A stretch of DNA of 7,393 nt, from assembly GCA_045595745.1 (NCBI GenBank), contig JAZOBB010000021.1, forward strand, positions 1 through 7,393, written 5' to 3'. Below the pieces are notes generated by a model. The model saw only the letters and a list, made by a program, of their open reading frames with translations, was not told where the DNA came from and did not search any database. Positions 1-5,955 of the stretch are shown piece by piece (position 1 is the first letter of the stretch; the number at the start of each line of letters is the position of its first letter). The position numbers and the translations under genes were made by a program. The stretch is from RGIG1666 sp045595745. Its GTDB lineage: Bacteria > Bacillota > Clostridia > UBA1381 > UBA9506.

Positions 1-59
1 GCAGTGCCGACTATCGTATTAATAATTATTAAAATTGCTATAATAATTCTTTTTCTCAT
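1..59 (-). CDS. N-terminal fragment of an ORF with signal-peptide-like or membrane-anchor start (runs off left edge)
   Basis: Nineteen complete codons are visible, reading MRKRIIIAILIIINTIVGT, and the frame is open to the window edge. Three basic residues in the first four positions followed by a run of Ile/Leu/Ala is the pattern of a signal peptide or N-terminal transmembrane anchor. An AGAGGG ribosome-binding site (66-71) lies 6 nt before the ATG at 59. An in-frame upstream ATG at 74 has no ribosome-binding site, so 59 is preferred. The gene sits downstream of a structured RNA and terminator on the same strand and could be expressed by read-through of that terminator. A TAGAAT -10-like element (85-90) has no convincing -35. 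The product cannot be identified from this fragment. Confidence 0.5.
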   Translation of the reverse strand, partial: MRKRIIIAILIIINTIVGT

Positions 60-98
60 ATATATCCCTCTCATATAAAGAAAAATTCTATGTAAACT

Positions 99-126
99 AA
101 AAAATGCGCCAGCAAGAGCTGACGCA
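99..126 (-). terminator. Rho-independent terminator T2 (end of structured RNA)
   Basis: On the minus strand the arms TGCGTCAGC (126-118) and GCTGGCGCA (113-105) form a 9-bp stem with one U-G wobble and a 4-nt loop, followed directly by six T residues (104-99). The wobble pair is a C-A mismatch on the plus strand, so the element is better formed on the minus strand. It lies 40 nt upstream of the left-edge ORF and about 20 nt beyond the long hairpin at 148-273. It therefore either ends an independent small RNA or acts as the attenuator of the ORF leader. Both stem arms are identical to those of the alr terminator at 347-374. Confidence 0.85.
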
Positions 127-274
127 CGAAAAATACATTGCTCTTATTGGTCAAATAAATCTGAATAATTAGCTATAGCAAGTATCAGAAATAGAGCATG
201 TATTTTTACCGATAGTAAAAAATACATACTTACTATAACTAATAATGAAAAAAATATTCAATTTATTTGACCAC
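99..274 (-). ncRNA. Candidate structured RNA or attenuator leader, about 174 nt
   Basis: The start predicted from the promoter at 279-307 is near 272-274, exactly the base of a long hairpin. Stem A pairs 261-273 with 148-160 (13 bp, perfect) and continues as 255-260 with 162-167 past a one-base bulge. After an 11-nt U-rich bulge (244-254), stem B pairs 227-243 with 168-184 (17 positions; two are G-U on the minus strand only). Stem C pairs 215-227 with 198-209 (12 bp, one bulge) and closes a small loop at 210-214; stems B and C compete for 226-227. Terminator T2 follows. I recognise no known riboswitch or T-box motif. The rod shape, length and paired 5' end are loosely reminiscent of 6S RNA, but no conserved 6S sequence is evident. 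It could instead be a cis-acting leader of the ORF starting at 59. Confidence 0.5.
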
Positions 275-278
275 TTTC

Positions 279-307
279 ATTATAACACAAACTACAGATA
301 TATACAA
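279..307 (-). promoter_or_regulatory. Putative extended -10 promoter for the structured RNA
   Basis: On the minus strand a perfect TATAAT (284-279) is preceded by TGT (287-285), giving an extended -10 element. A weak TTGTAT -35 (307-302) lies at 17-bp spacing. The predicted start, near 272-274, coincides with the first base of the long hairpin. Chance TATAAT matches are common in DNA this AT-rich; the extended TG, the spacing and the exact alignment with the stem base are what make this one credible. Confidence 0.5.
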
Positions 308-346
308 TAATTTTTTAAATAATACAACAGTTGTTTTTGAACTAAT

Positions 347-374
347 AAAAAATGCGCCAGCTAAAGCTGACGCA
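347..374 (-). terminator. Rho-independent terminator T1 at the end of the operon (after alr)
   Basis: On the minus strand the arms TGCGTCAGC (374-366) and GCTGGCGCA (361-353) form a 9-bp stem around a 4-nt loop, followed by TTTTTT (352-347). It begins 15 nt past the alr stop codon and closes the seven-gene operon. The stem, including its single U-G pair, is identical to terminator T2 at 99-126; only the loop differs. Confidence 0.9.
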
Positions 375-388
375 TAAAATATTTAATT

Positions 389-1546
389 CTAATCCATTAA
401 TTCGCCATCAATATAATAAAATCTTGCAACGCGTGGCATAAAGTTACACACAACCTCGTAATTAAAGCTATGACACATACTGCCTAAATCCTCGGCGGTA
501 ATTTTGTCACCATCATTTTCGCCTAAAATTACGGCGTGTTCACCGACTGTAACATTTTCAATATCAGTTACATCAACCATTATCTGGTCCATACAAACCT
601 TGCCGACAATAGGTGCTTTTTTGCCGTTTATAAGCACATATCCAACGTTAGTAAAGCAACGGTTAAAGCCGTCGGCATATCCGATGCTTACTGTGGCAAT
701 TTTTCGCGCTTCGGGTGCTTCGTAAATATGTCCGTAGCCGATTTTAAATCCGGCAGGAACTTCTTTTACGTGAACCACGTGGCTTACAACCTCCATTGCA
801 GGAATCAGGCTTATCTTGGTTGTATCCATTTCATCTGACGGATAAAGTCCGTAAAGAGCAATACCCAAACGACACATATTATACTGCTTATCAAAATCCA
901 TTGTTCCTGCACTGTTGCAAATGTGCTTTAACGGGATATTAACTTCTCTTTTATCAAGCATTTCGATAAATGCATCAAACAGCTTGGTTTGCTCATTTGC
1001 ATCGGTTTTATCAAAGCAATCGGCGCAGGCATAGTGACTAAAAAGTCCCTCTAAGTTTATGCCTTCTAAAAGAGATATTTCTTTAGCCAAGTCGGCACTT
1101 TCTTCGTTAGGAACAAAGCCGATTCTGCCCATTCCTGTATCAATAGCTATATGTATTTTAGCAGTTTTACCCATTGATTTTGCAACGCAAGACAGTTCTT
1201 TTGCTTCGTCTAAATTATAAATTGCGGCAGTAATATCATATTTTATTAAATCCTCGTAAAGCACAGGGCTTGTATACGAAAGAATTAAAATCGGCTTTTT
1301 AATGCCGCCGTTTCTTAATTCAATAGCCTCGTCAATGCTTGCAACTGCAAAGTAGTCTACCTTATCTTCGATATAGCTTGCAACACGTATGCTGCCGTGA
1401 CCATAAGCATCCGCCTTAACAACTGCCATTGCCAAAACTCCGGGATTTATGCACGATTTAAGCTCGTTTAAGTTGTGCTCAATTGCGCTCAAATTAATAG
1501 CTGCAAAGGTGCGGTAGTATTTTTTTCTGATGTGTGCAGACTGCAT
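389..1546 (-). CDS. alr: Alanine racemase
   Basis: PLP-dependent cytoplasmic enzyme interconverting L- and D-alanine, the source of D-Ala for peptidoglycan. The 385-residue length is usual. The N-terminal TIM-barrel carries the PLP lysine in AVVKADAYGHG (Lys44); Arg141 lies in DTGMGRIGF, and HICNSAG (208-214) and RLGIALYG (226-233) are further family blocks. The C-terminal beta domain follows, with the catalytic tyrosine of the other half-reaction probably Tyr271 in IGYGHIY, then VCMDQIMVDVT (317-327) and the terminal PRVARFY. The start has an AAAGG site about 10 nt upstream. It is the last gene of the operon, 7 nt after pxpA and followed by a terminator. Placement with a D-amino-acid aminotransferase suggests that it feeds D-Ala to Dat for D-Glu synthesis, or takes part in its reverse; whether the genome has a second alr cannot be seen here. 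A different racemase specificity within the fold is possible but less likely. Confidence 0.95.
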   Translation of the reverse strand: MQSAHIRKKYYRTFAAINLSAIEHNLNELKSCINPGVLAMAVVKADAYGHGSIRVASYIEDKVDYFAVASIDEAIELRNGGIKKPILILSYTSPVLYEDLIKYDITAAIYNLDEAKELSCVAKSMGKTAKIHIAIDTGMGRIGFVPNEESADLAKEISLLEGINLEGLFSHYACADCFDKTDANEQTKLFDAFIEMLDKREVNIPLKHICNSAGTMDFDKQYNMCRLGIALYGLYPSDEMDTTKISLIPAMEVVSHVVHVKEVPAGFKIGYGHIYEAPEARKIATVSIGYADGFNRCFTNVGYVLINGKKAPIVGKVCMDQIMVDVTDIENVTVGEHAVILGENDGDKITAEDLGSMCHSFNYEVVCNFMPRVARFYYIDGELMD

Positions 1547-1553
1547 ATTTTCA

Positions 1554-2330
1554 CTACCTTTCAGAAATTATTTTGTGTATAGGTGTGATAGCGATTCCTT
1601 CTTTTGTAAGTGCATCTCTAATCTTTTTAACGAACAAAAGAGCCTTTTCGCTGTCGCCGTGTACACATACAGAATCGGGACAGATTTCTATTTCGTTTCC
1701 GTTAATTGATGTTACGGTACGATTTTTAATCATACCTATAACACGTCTTACAGCCTCGTCTTCATCTTTAATCATTGAGCCGGGCTTTGTGCGTGCAACC
1801 AATGTGCCATCGTCTTCGTATGCTCTGTCAGCGAACACTTCCTGCGCATAAGGAAGACCAATCTGTTTTGCCTGTGCAATCATTTCGCTGTTTGCCAAGC
1901 CTAAAAGAATAAGCGATGAATTGTATTCATAAATTCCCTCGCAAATTGCTTTTGCCAAAGCGGCATCCTTTGCTGCCATATTATAAAGTGCGCCGTGCGG
2001 CTTTACGTGCTGCAGCTTGATGCCTGCTGATTTACAAAAAGCATCGAGTGCGCCAACCTGATATATAATCATATTTTTAGCATCTTCGGGTGAAACGCTC
2101 ATATTTCTTCTTCCGAACCCAACAATATCGTTAAATCCGGGATGTGCTCCGATTGCCGCTCCGCTTTCTTTGCAAAGAGCAGCTGTTTTAGCCATTGTTG
2201 TCGGGTCACCTGCATGAAATCCGCAAGCTACGTTTGCAGAGGATACCAAAGGAATGATATCAGAATCTCTGCCCATTTTATATGCGCCAAAGCTTTCGCC
2301 TAAGTCGCTGTTTAAGTCAATTGAATACAT
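1554..2330 (-). CDS. pxpA: 5-oxoprolinase subunit A (LamB/YcsF family)
   Basis: Component of the bacterial ATP-dependent 5-oxoprolinase PxpABC, which hydrolyses 5-oxoproline (pyroglutamate), a spontaneous and enzymatic by-product of glutamate and glutamine, back to glutamate in the cytoplasm. The 258-residue length is typical. Family motifs appear in order: DLNSDLGE (5-12), NVACGFHAGDP (33-43), GAHPGFND and GFGRR (61-75), HVKPHGALYN (108-117), EVFADRAYEDDGTLVAR (164-180) and CVHGDS (222-227). The His and Asp residues in these blocks are characteristic of this polysaccharide-deacetylase-like fold. The start is supported by AAAGGA (2340-2345), 9 nt upstream, lying over the end of the preceding gene. 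It sits 5 nt after the DUF1445 gene and 7 nt before alr. All three Pxp subunits are in the operon, split into pxpB-pxpC and pxpA by the DUF1445 gene, as in Bacillus subtilis, where ycsI lies between ycsF and kipI. Confidence 0.95.
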   Translation of the reverse strand: MYSIDLNSDLGESFGAYKMGRDSDIIPLVSSANVACGFHAGDPTTMAKTAALCKESGAAIGAHPGFNDIVGFGRRNMSVSPEDAKNMIIYQVGALDAFCKSAGIKLQHVKPHGALYNMAAKDAALAKAICEGIYEYNSSLILLGLANSEMIAQAKQIGLPYAQEVFADRAYEDDGTLVARTKPGSMIKDEDEAVRRVIGMIKNRTVTSINGNEIEICPDSVCVHGDSEKALLFVKKIRDALTKEGIAITPIHKIISER

Positions 2331-2335
2331 TTAAA

Positions 2336-3121
2336 TCAGTCCTTTAACAGTGAATTTTTAACATCTGTTATAAACATATGTCCCGGTGCGTGAGAAATAG
2401 CAATAGGCGGTTTTGCGCTCATCACTACTGACTGAGGTGTAACACCGCAGCACCAGAAAACAGGGATTTCGCCCTCTTTAATTGTTACTGCATCGCCAAA
2501 ATCGGGCTTGTTTATATCTTTAATACCGATTTTTTCTGGGTCGCCTATGTGAATCGGAGCACCGTGAACACGGGGCATTGATGCGGTAATGCTTATTGCT
2601 CGAATTGCCTGATCAGCGGGCATAGGTCTCATACTTACAACCACTTTGCCGTGGAAGATACCTGCCTCGTCACAGTCCATATTTGTAAGATACATAGGAA
2701 CATTTTTGCCCTCTTCGATATGTCTTACGGGAACATTTGCCGCCAAAAGCTCGCCCTCGAACGAGAAAGAGCAACCAATTAAAAAGTAAACAAAATCGTC
2801 TCTCCACAAATTAGATACATCAGTATATTCACCGGTCATCACACCGTTTTCCCAAACTCTGTATTTTGGAATATCGGTTGCAATGTCTCCGTTATCTGCC
2901 ATTCTTTTTACAAGACGGCTACCTACGTCGCCCACCTCTAAAACAGGGCAGGATTTAGGGTTGCGCTGTGTAAACAGCAAAAAGTCATATGCCTGCTCCA
3001 TAGGCAATACCAAAAGATTACCCTGAGCATATCCGTCGCACATTCCCGAGGTCTGACCGGTAATTTTACCCTCGCGGATAAGCTGTCTTACCTCAGCTGG
3101 TGACATTTTTGAATAATCCAT
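2336..3121 (-). CDS. DUF1445/YcsI-family protein (putative hydro-lyase; homologue of the N-terminal domain of D-glutamate cyclase)
   Basis: 261 residues from the preferred start. Family blocks seen: TSG (24-26), YAQGNLLVLP (31-40), FLLFTQRNPKSCPVLEV (47-63), DIPKYRVW (83-90), FLIGCSFSFE (113-122), YLTNMDC (144-150), VSMRPM (162-167), RVHGAPIHIGDP (184-195), PVFWCCGVTPQ (220-230) and APGHMFITD (245-253). These place it in the UPF0317/YcsI family, often labelled 'putative hydro-lyase' without firm biochemistry. The same domain is the N-terminal half of vertebrate DGLUCY, the mitochondrial D-glutamate cyclase, whose C-terminal half matches the operon's DUF4392 gene. An in-frame ATG at 3139 would overlap pxpC by 13 nt, but the GGAAGGA site (3131-3137) is correctly placed for the ATG at 3121, and the protein then begins as YcsI does. 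Role inferred: partner in D-Glu/5-oxo-D-proline interconversion or in handling 5-oxoproline for PxpABC. Confidence 0.9.
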   Translation of the reverse strand: MDYSKMSPAEVRQLIREGKITGQTSGMCDGYAQGNLLVLPMEQAYDFLLFTQRNPKSCPVLEVGDVGSRLVKRMADNGDIATDIPKYRVWENGVMTGEYTDVSNLWRDDFVYFLIGCSFSFEGELLAANVPVRHIEEGKNVPMYLTNMDCDEAGIFHGKVVVSMRPMPADQAIRAISITASMPRVHGAPIHIGDPEKIGIKDINKPDFGDAVTIKEGEIPVFWCCGVTPQSVVMSAKPPIAISHAPGHMFITDVKNSLLKD

Positions 3122-3126
3122 ATTTC

Positions 3127-4086
3127 TCAATCCTTCCATACAGAATAAGTAAGCTCATATTGCAGCTTTTTAAGCTTTTTATCTTCTTCTTTTTTAAGGC
3201 AAACAGCCTCTTTTTCGCTGACTGCCGTAAATTTCACTTTTGTGCCGGGCTTTGCCTGAGCAATATTTTTAAGGTCAGCACTTATAACAGTAGCAATTTT
3301 GGCATATCCGCCCGTTGTCTGACGGTCTGCCATCATAATAATCGGAGTGCCCGAGGCAGGTATTTGCACTGCTCCCGTTGCGATTCCGTCTGAGATAATA
3401 TCAACACCATCTTTGTTTTCGATTTGCTCTCCGTCTAAGCGCACACCCATGCGGTCAGATTTATCCGAAACAGTGTATTCAGAGGTTAAAAATGTGTTTA
3501 TTCCCTCATCAGTAAAGTAATCGTCCTGAGGTCCTAAAACCACACGTACAAAAATAGTATTTTCAAAATTATTTTCAGGCTCGATATATCTTGTGCCAAC
3601 GTGTTCTTTCGGAACACTTTGTCTTAGCGGAATTTCATCACCCTTTTTAAGTTTTCTGCCTTCGAATCCGCCAAGAGCGCATTTTAAGTTTGTTGACATT
3701 GAGCCCATAGCAAGCGGGATATCGAATCCACCTGCAACGGCAAGATACGAGCGCATTCCGCTTTTTGCCATTTTAAGTGTCAGCACATCGCCCTCTTTTA
3801 CCTCGATTGCAGTATACATTTTTGTCGGCTCTCCGTTTAACTCGGGCTGCATATCTGCTCCGGTTATTGCAACTGTCGAAACTCCGTCAAACTTAACCGA
3901 AACACCCATCATGGTCATTTCGATAACACCATCGCACATAGCATTGCCAACTAATATATTTGCAATTTTCATTGAGTATAAATCCATTGCACCATTAGGT
4001 GAAAATCCTGTATCCATATATCCAAAACGACCTGCGTCCTGAATAGTAGATAATGGACCGGGAGAAAGTATTGTCATTTTAGGCAT
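3127..4086 (-). CDS. pxpC: 5-oxoprolinase subunit C (KipA / biotin-dependent carboxylase-like domain)
   Basis: Partner of PxpB in the PxpABC 5-oxoprolinase; Bacillus KipA is the same family. The 319 residues show the whole family signature: GPLSTIQDAGRFGY (10-23), SPNGAMD (29-35), ITGADM (74-79), YLAVAGGFD (114-122), GSMSTNLKCALGGFEGR (128-144), SDKSDRMGVRL (207-217) and the conserved block from 232 to 265 containing SDGIATGAVQIPASGTPII and TGGYAKIA. The tail after about residue 295 is rich in lysine and looks non-conserved. The ATG overlaps the pxpB stop by one base (TAATG), and AGGGAGG (4094-4100) lies 7 nt upstream inside pxpB, the strongest ribosome-binding site of the operon. This implies translational coupling and balanced B:C production, as expected for subunits acting as a B-C complex. 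The family resembles urea amidolyase and acyl-carboxylase domains, but the full pxpABC set makes 5-oxoprolinase the best call. Confidence 0.95.
   Translation of the reverse strand: MPKMTILSPGPLSTIQDAGRFGYMDTGFSPNGAMDLYSMKIANILVGNAMCDGVIEMTMMGVSVKFDGVSTVAITGADMQPELNGEPTKMYTAIEVKEGDVLTLKMAKSGMRSYLAVAGGFDIPLAMGSMSTNLKCALGGFEGRKLKKGDEIPLRQSVPKEHVGTRYIEPENNFENTIFVRVVLGPQDDYFTDEGINTFLTSEYTVSDKSDRMGVRLDGEQIENKDGVDIISDGIATGAVQIPASGTPIIMMADRQTTGGYAKIATVISADLKNIAQAKPGTKVKFTAVSEKEAVCLKKEEDKKLKKLQYELTYSVWKD
3131..3137 (-). promoter_or_regulatory. Ribosome-binding site that fixes the DUF1445 start
   Basis: GGAAGGA on the minus strand ends 9 nt before the ATG at 3121 and overlaps the last codons of pxpC. 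It argues against the longer in-frame start at 3139, which lies upstream of this site. Confidence 0.75.
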
Positions 4087-4814
4087 TAGTTTTCCTCCCT
4101 TACTTCGATTTCGCTGCCGCCTTTTGCCGCAATTTTTTCAAATTCTTCTGCGGTTATCGGGCAAAATCTTATATAATCGCCTGCGCGGTAAACGATTGGC
4201 GATTCTCTTTCAGGGTCATAGACCTTTACCGGAGTTCTGCCGATAAGACGCCATCCGCCCGGAGAGGCTAAAGGATAAATTCCGGTCTGCTTTCCGCCTA
4301 TACCTACTGCGCCAACAGGAATTGTTGTACGTGGAGAGTCTAAACGCGGAGCTTCGATTCTTTTATCCATTCCGCCAAGATACGGAAAGCCGGGTAAAAA
4401 ACCCAGCATATAAATAAGATAGTCAGTTGACGAATGAATATCAATGACTTCTTCTTTGCTAAGTCCGGTAAGCTCACAAACATCCTCCATATCGGGAGCA
4501 TATTCGCCGTCGTAACAAACGGGAATAAGGAAGACCCGCCGTTTTTCGGCAGAGCCTTCCTTGTATGAGCTTATAATTTTTAAAATTTTCTTTTCGAGTT
4601 TTTTTCTTGAAATGACAAACGGGTCAAAATAGATTGTCATACTGCAAAATGTGGGGACACTTTCGCTTATTCCACGAATGCCATCGTTTGCAATTTTGGC
4701 AGCTAAAAATCTTATTTTTCGGTTGGTTTCTTCATTCATTTCTTTTGAAAACTCAACCGTAACCGCACTGTCACCGCACGAAAGAAACCTTATTTGTTCA
4801 GAGTTGCTTGTCAT
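4086..4814 (-). CDS. pxpB: 5-oxoprolinase subunit B (KipI family)
   Basis: Second Pxp subunit; in Bacillus subtilis the homologue KipI was first described as an inhibitor of the sporulation kinase KinA, but with pxpA and pxpC alongside the enzymatic role is favoured. From the chosen start it has 242 residues. Motifs: CGDSAVTVEF (13-22) near the N-terminus, IPVCYDGEYAPD (97-108), FLPGFPYLGG (139-148), SPRTTIPVGAVGIGG (160-174) and GIYPLASPGGWRLIGRTP (178-195), all typical of the cyclophilin-like KipI fold. The start is uncertain. A GTG at 4826 extends it by four residues, but neither start has a good ribosome-binding site. The ATG at 4814 is preferred because neighbouring genes use ATG and because an out-of-frame four-codon reading from 4828 ends in TAATG exactly on it. 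It follows the DUF4392 gene by 29 nt and overlaps pxpC by one base. Confidence 0.94.
   Translation of the reverse strand: MTSNSEQIRFLSCGDSAVTVEFSKEMNEETNRKIRFLAAKIANDGIRGISESVPTFCSMTIYFDPFVISRKKLEKKILKIISSYKEGSAEKRRVFLIPVCYDGEYAPDMEDVCELTGLSKEEVIDIHSSTDYLIYMLGFLPGFPYLGGMDKRIEAPRLDSPRTTIPVGAVGIGGKQTGIYPLASPGGWRLIGRTPVKVYDPERESPIVYRAGDYIRFCPITAEEFEKIAAKGGSEIEVREEN
4094..4100 (-). promoter_or_regulatory. Strong ribosome-binding site for pxpC inside the pxpB 3' end
   Basis: AGGGAGG on the minus strand lies 7 nt before the pxpC ATG and within the last codons of pxpB. With the TAATG stop/start overlap it points to coupled translation of subunits B and C. Confidence 0.7.
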
Positions 4815-4843
4815 TAATAAAGCCACATCTTTCGTTATAAATT

Positions 4844-5914
4844 TCAGTTGTTTTCAAAATATTTAAGCTCTAAAACCTTTTCAAACCAGGTTTTGCAGGT
4901 TTGTTTAAGTCCTAATGCACTTTTTACCATTTCGCGCATTAAGCCAACTATCGGCAGATTGATTTCAAGACCGAAGCCATCAACGGCAGGGATAAGCCAG
5001 CCGTACATATCAATCATTCCGCTGTTTCTTGCACACATAATTGCTTCTTTTTCGAGCTCGGTTGTGTGCATAATTTCAACATCCTCTAAAAGATATGCAA
5101 TTGCAGCAATCATAGCATAGCAGCCCCAGTCGGATACTGTTGCTGTAATAAGGTTGTCTGCCTTTGTTTTAACGGCAATACCGCCCTTACAATCGCAGTT
5201 GCAAGCACCTTTTCTAGCATAAGGAATGTATTTTTCCAAAGTATCGGCAATAGTTCCCATACCAATTTCGTTACCCAGGTCACCGATAGCAATATTTAAA
5301 ATACCCATCTCTTGGATTTTTTCAAAAAGAATATCCTGCTTTGCCTCGAGCGGAGTAACGTCAAGACCGATTGCATTATGATAGTATCCGTCTTCGTTTG
5401 CACCCGGGCATTCTATGCTGACAACAGCCGAGGGCTTAGCCATTTTAATAATTTCATCAGCCTGAGCTGCAGCCTTATCTGCATCCTTTGTAAAGCGGAT
5501 AACTCCCATCGAAACGGGAATCTCGCGCAAAGTGTCGATATCTTCAAATAGATGAAGACCAACGCAAGCCGCCATATTTTTAACAGCCTCGTAGTTATCC
5601 TCAGGACAAATAATAATTGGTTTTGCGCCAAATGCCTTAACAAGTGCTCTGCAAAGCAGCATTGAGCTTACGATACCGTCCATCTCGGCTTTTTTATAGG
5701 GGCGGAGAACAAAGCCTGTCATAACGTAGACAAAATCTCCTTCTTTTACGGTATCAACCAGCTTTTGTGCGGCATTGATTGATGTAGGGCCGCCTGTATA
5801 TTCTTTTGATGCCTTGTACAAAATTTTGCACACACCATATCCACGGGGGTCAAGATTTGCAAGGTCGTCAAGACTTTGACCAAGGTTTAATAAAGTTAAT
5901 TCTTGTTGAGTCAT
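4844..5914 (-). CDS. DUF4392 protein, D-glutamate cyclase-like
   Basis: 356 residues, matching the DUF4392 family, the C-terminal domain of vertebrate DGLUCY (mitochondrial D-glutamate cyclase, D-Glu to 5-oxo-D-proline plus water). Visible family features: TGF at 66-68 followed by KAEMDG (75-80), corresponding to the conserved E-x-DG after the TGF/FPTH region; SIECPGANEDGYYHN (166-180), matching the ER-G---DG-Y-N block; IGDLGNEIGMG (210-220), the hallmark GDGGNE-GMG loop; and TATVSDWGCYAM (257-268), matching the VSNWGGYAL segment. Three cysteines at 238, 240 and 242 (CNCDC) sit just before this last block and could bind metal; I cannot tell whether they are family-wide. AGGGAGAG (5923-5930) is a good ribosome-binding site 8 nt from the ATG. 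It lies 41 nt after dat and 29 nt before pxpB. Function by homology and context: cyclisation of the D-Glu made by Dat. Reaction direction and need for the DUF1445 partner are inferred. Confidence 0.85.
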   Translation of the reverse strand: MTQQELTLLNLGQSLDDLANLDPRGYGVCKILYKASKEYTGGPTSINAAQKLVDTVKEGDFVYVMTGFVLRPYKKAEMDGIVSSMLLCRALVKAFGAKPIIICPEDNYEAVKNMAACVGLHLFEDIDTLREIPVSMGVIRFTKDADKAAAQADEIIKMAKPSAVVSIECPGANEDGYYHNAIGLDVTPLEAKQDILFEKIQEMGILNIAIGDLGNEIGMGTIADTLEKYIPYARKGACNCDCKGGIAVKTKADNLITATVSDWGCYAMIAAIAYLLEDVEIMHTTELEKEAIMCARNSGMIDMYGWLIPAVDGFGLEINLPIVGLMREMVKSALGLKQTCKTWFEKVLELKYFENN

Positions 5915-5955
5915 TTTAAATTCTCTCCCTATTTCTAGCTTTTGTTATGTTTATA

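Noticed and set aside
148..273. MITE or IS-like element with 13-bp terminal inverted repeats
   Set aside because: The repeats are perfect, but there is no flanking target duplication and no transposase, and the internal strand-specific wobble pairs fit an RNA hairpin better.
99..274. T-box leader
   Set aside because: No AGGGUGG-type T-box sequence or specifier-loop features are present on the minus strand.
536..838. 100-codon plus-strand open frame inside alr
   Set aside because: Shadow of alr on the opposite strand, with low-complexity composition and no initiation signals.
1534..1851. Plus-strand open frame across the alr/pxpA junction
   Set aside because: Antisense shadow of two strongly supported genes.
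4812..4828. Four-codon ORF (MWLY) ending in TAATG on the pxpB start, as a coupling leader peptide
   Set aside because: The GAAAG before its ATG has no spacer, so efficient initiation is unlikely; the overlap may be chance.
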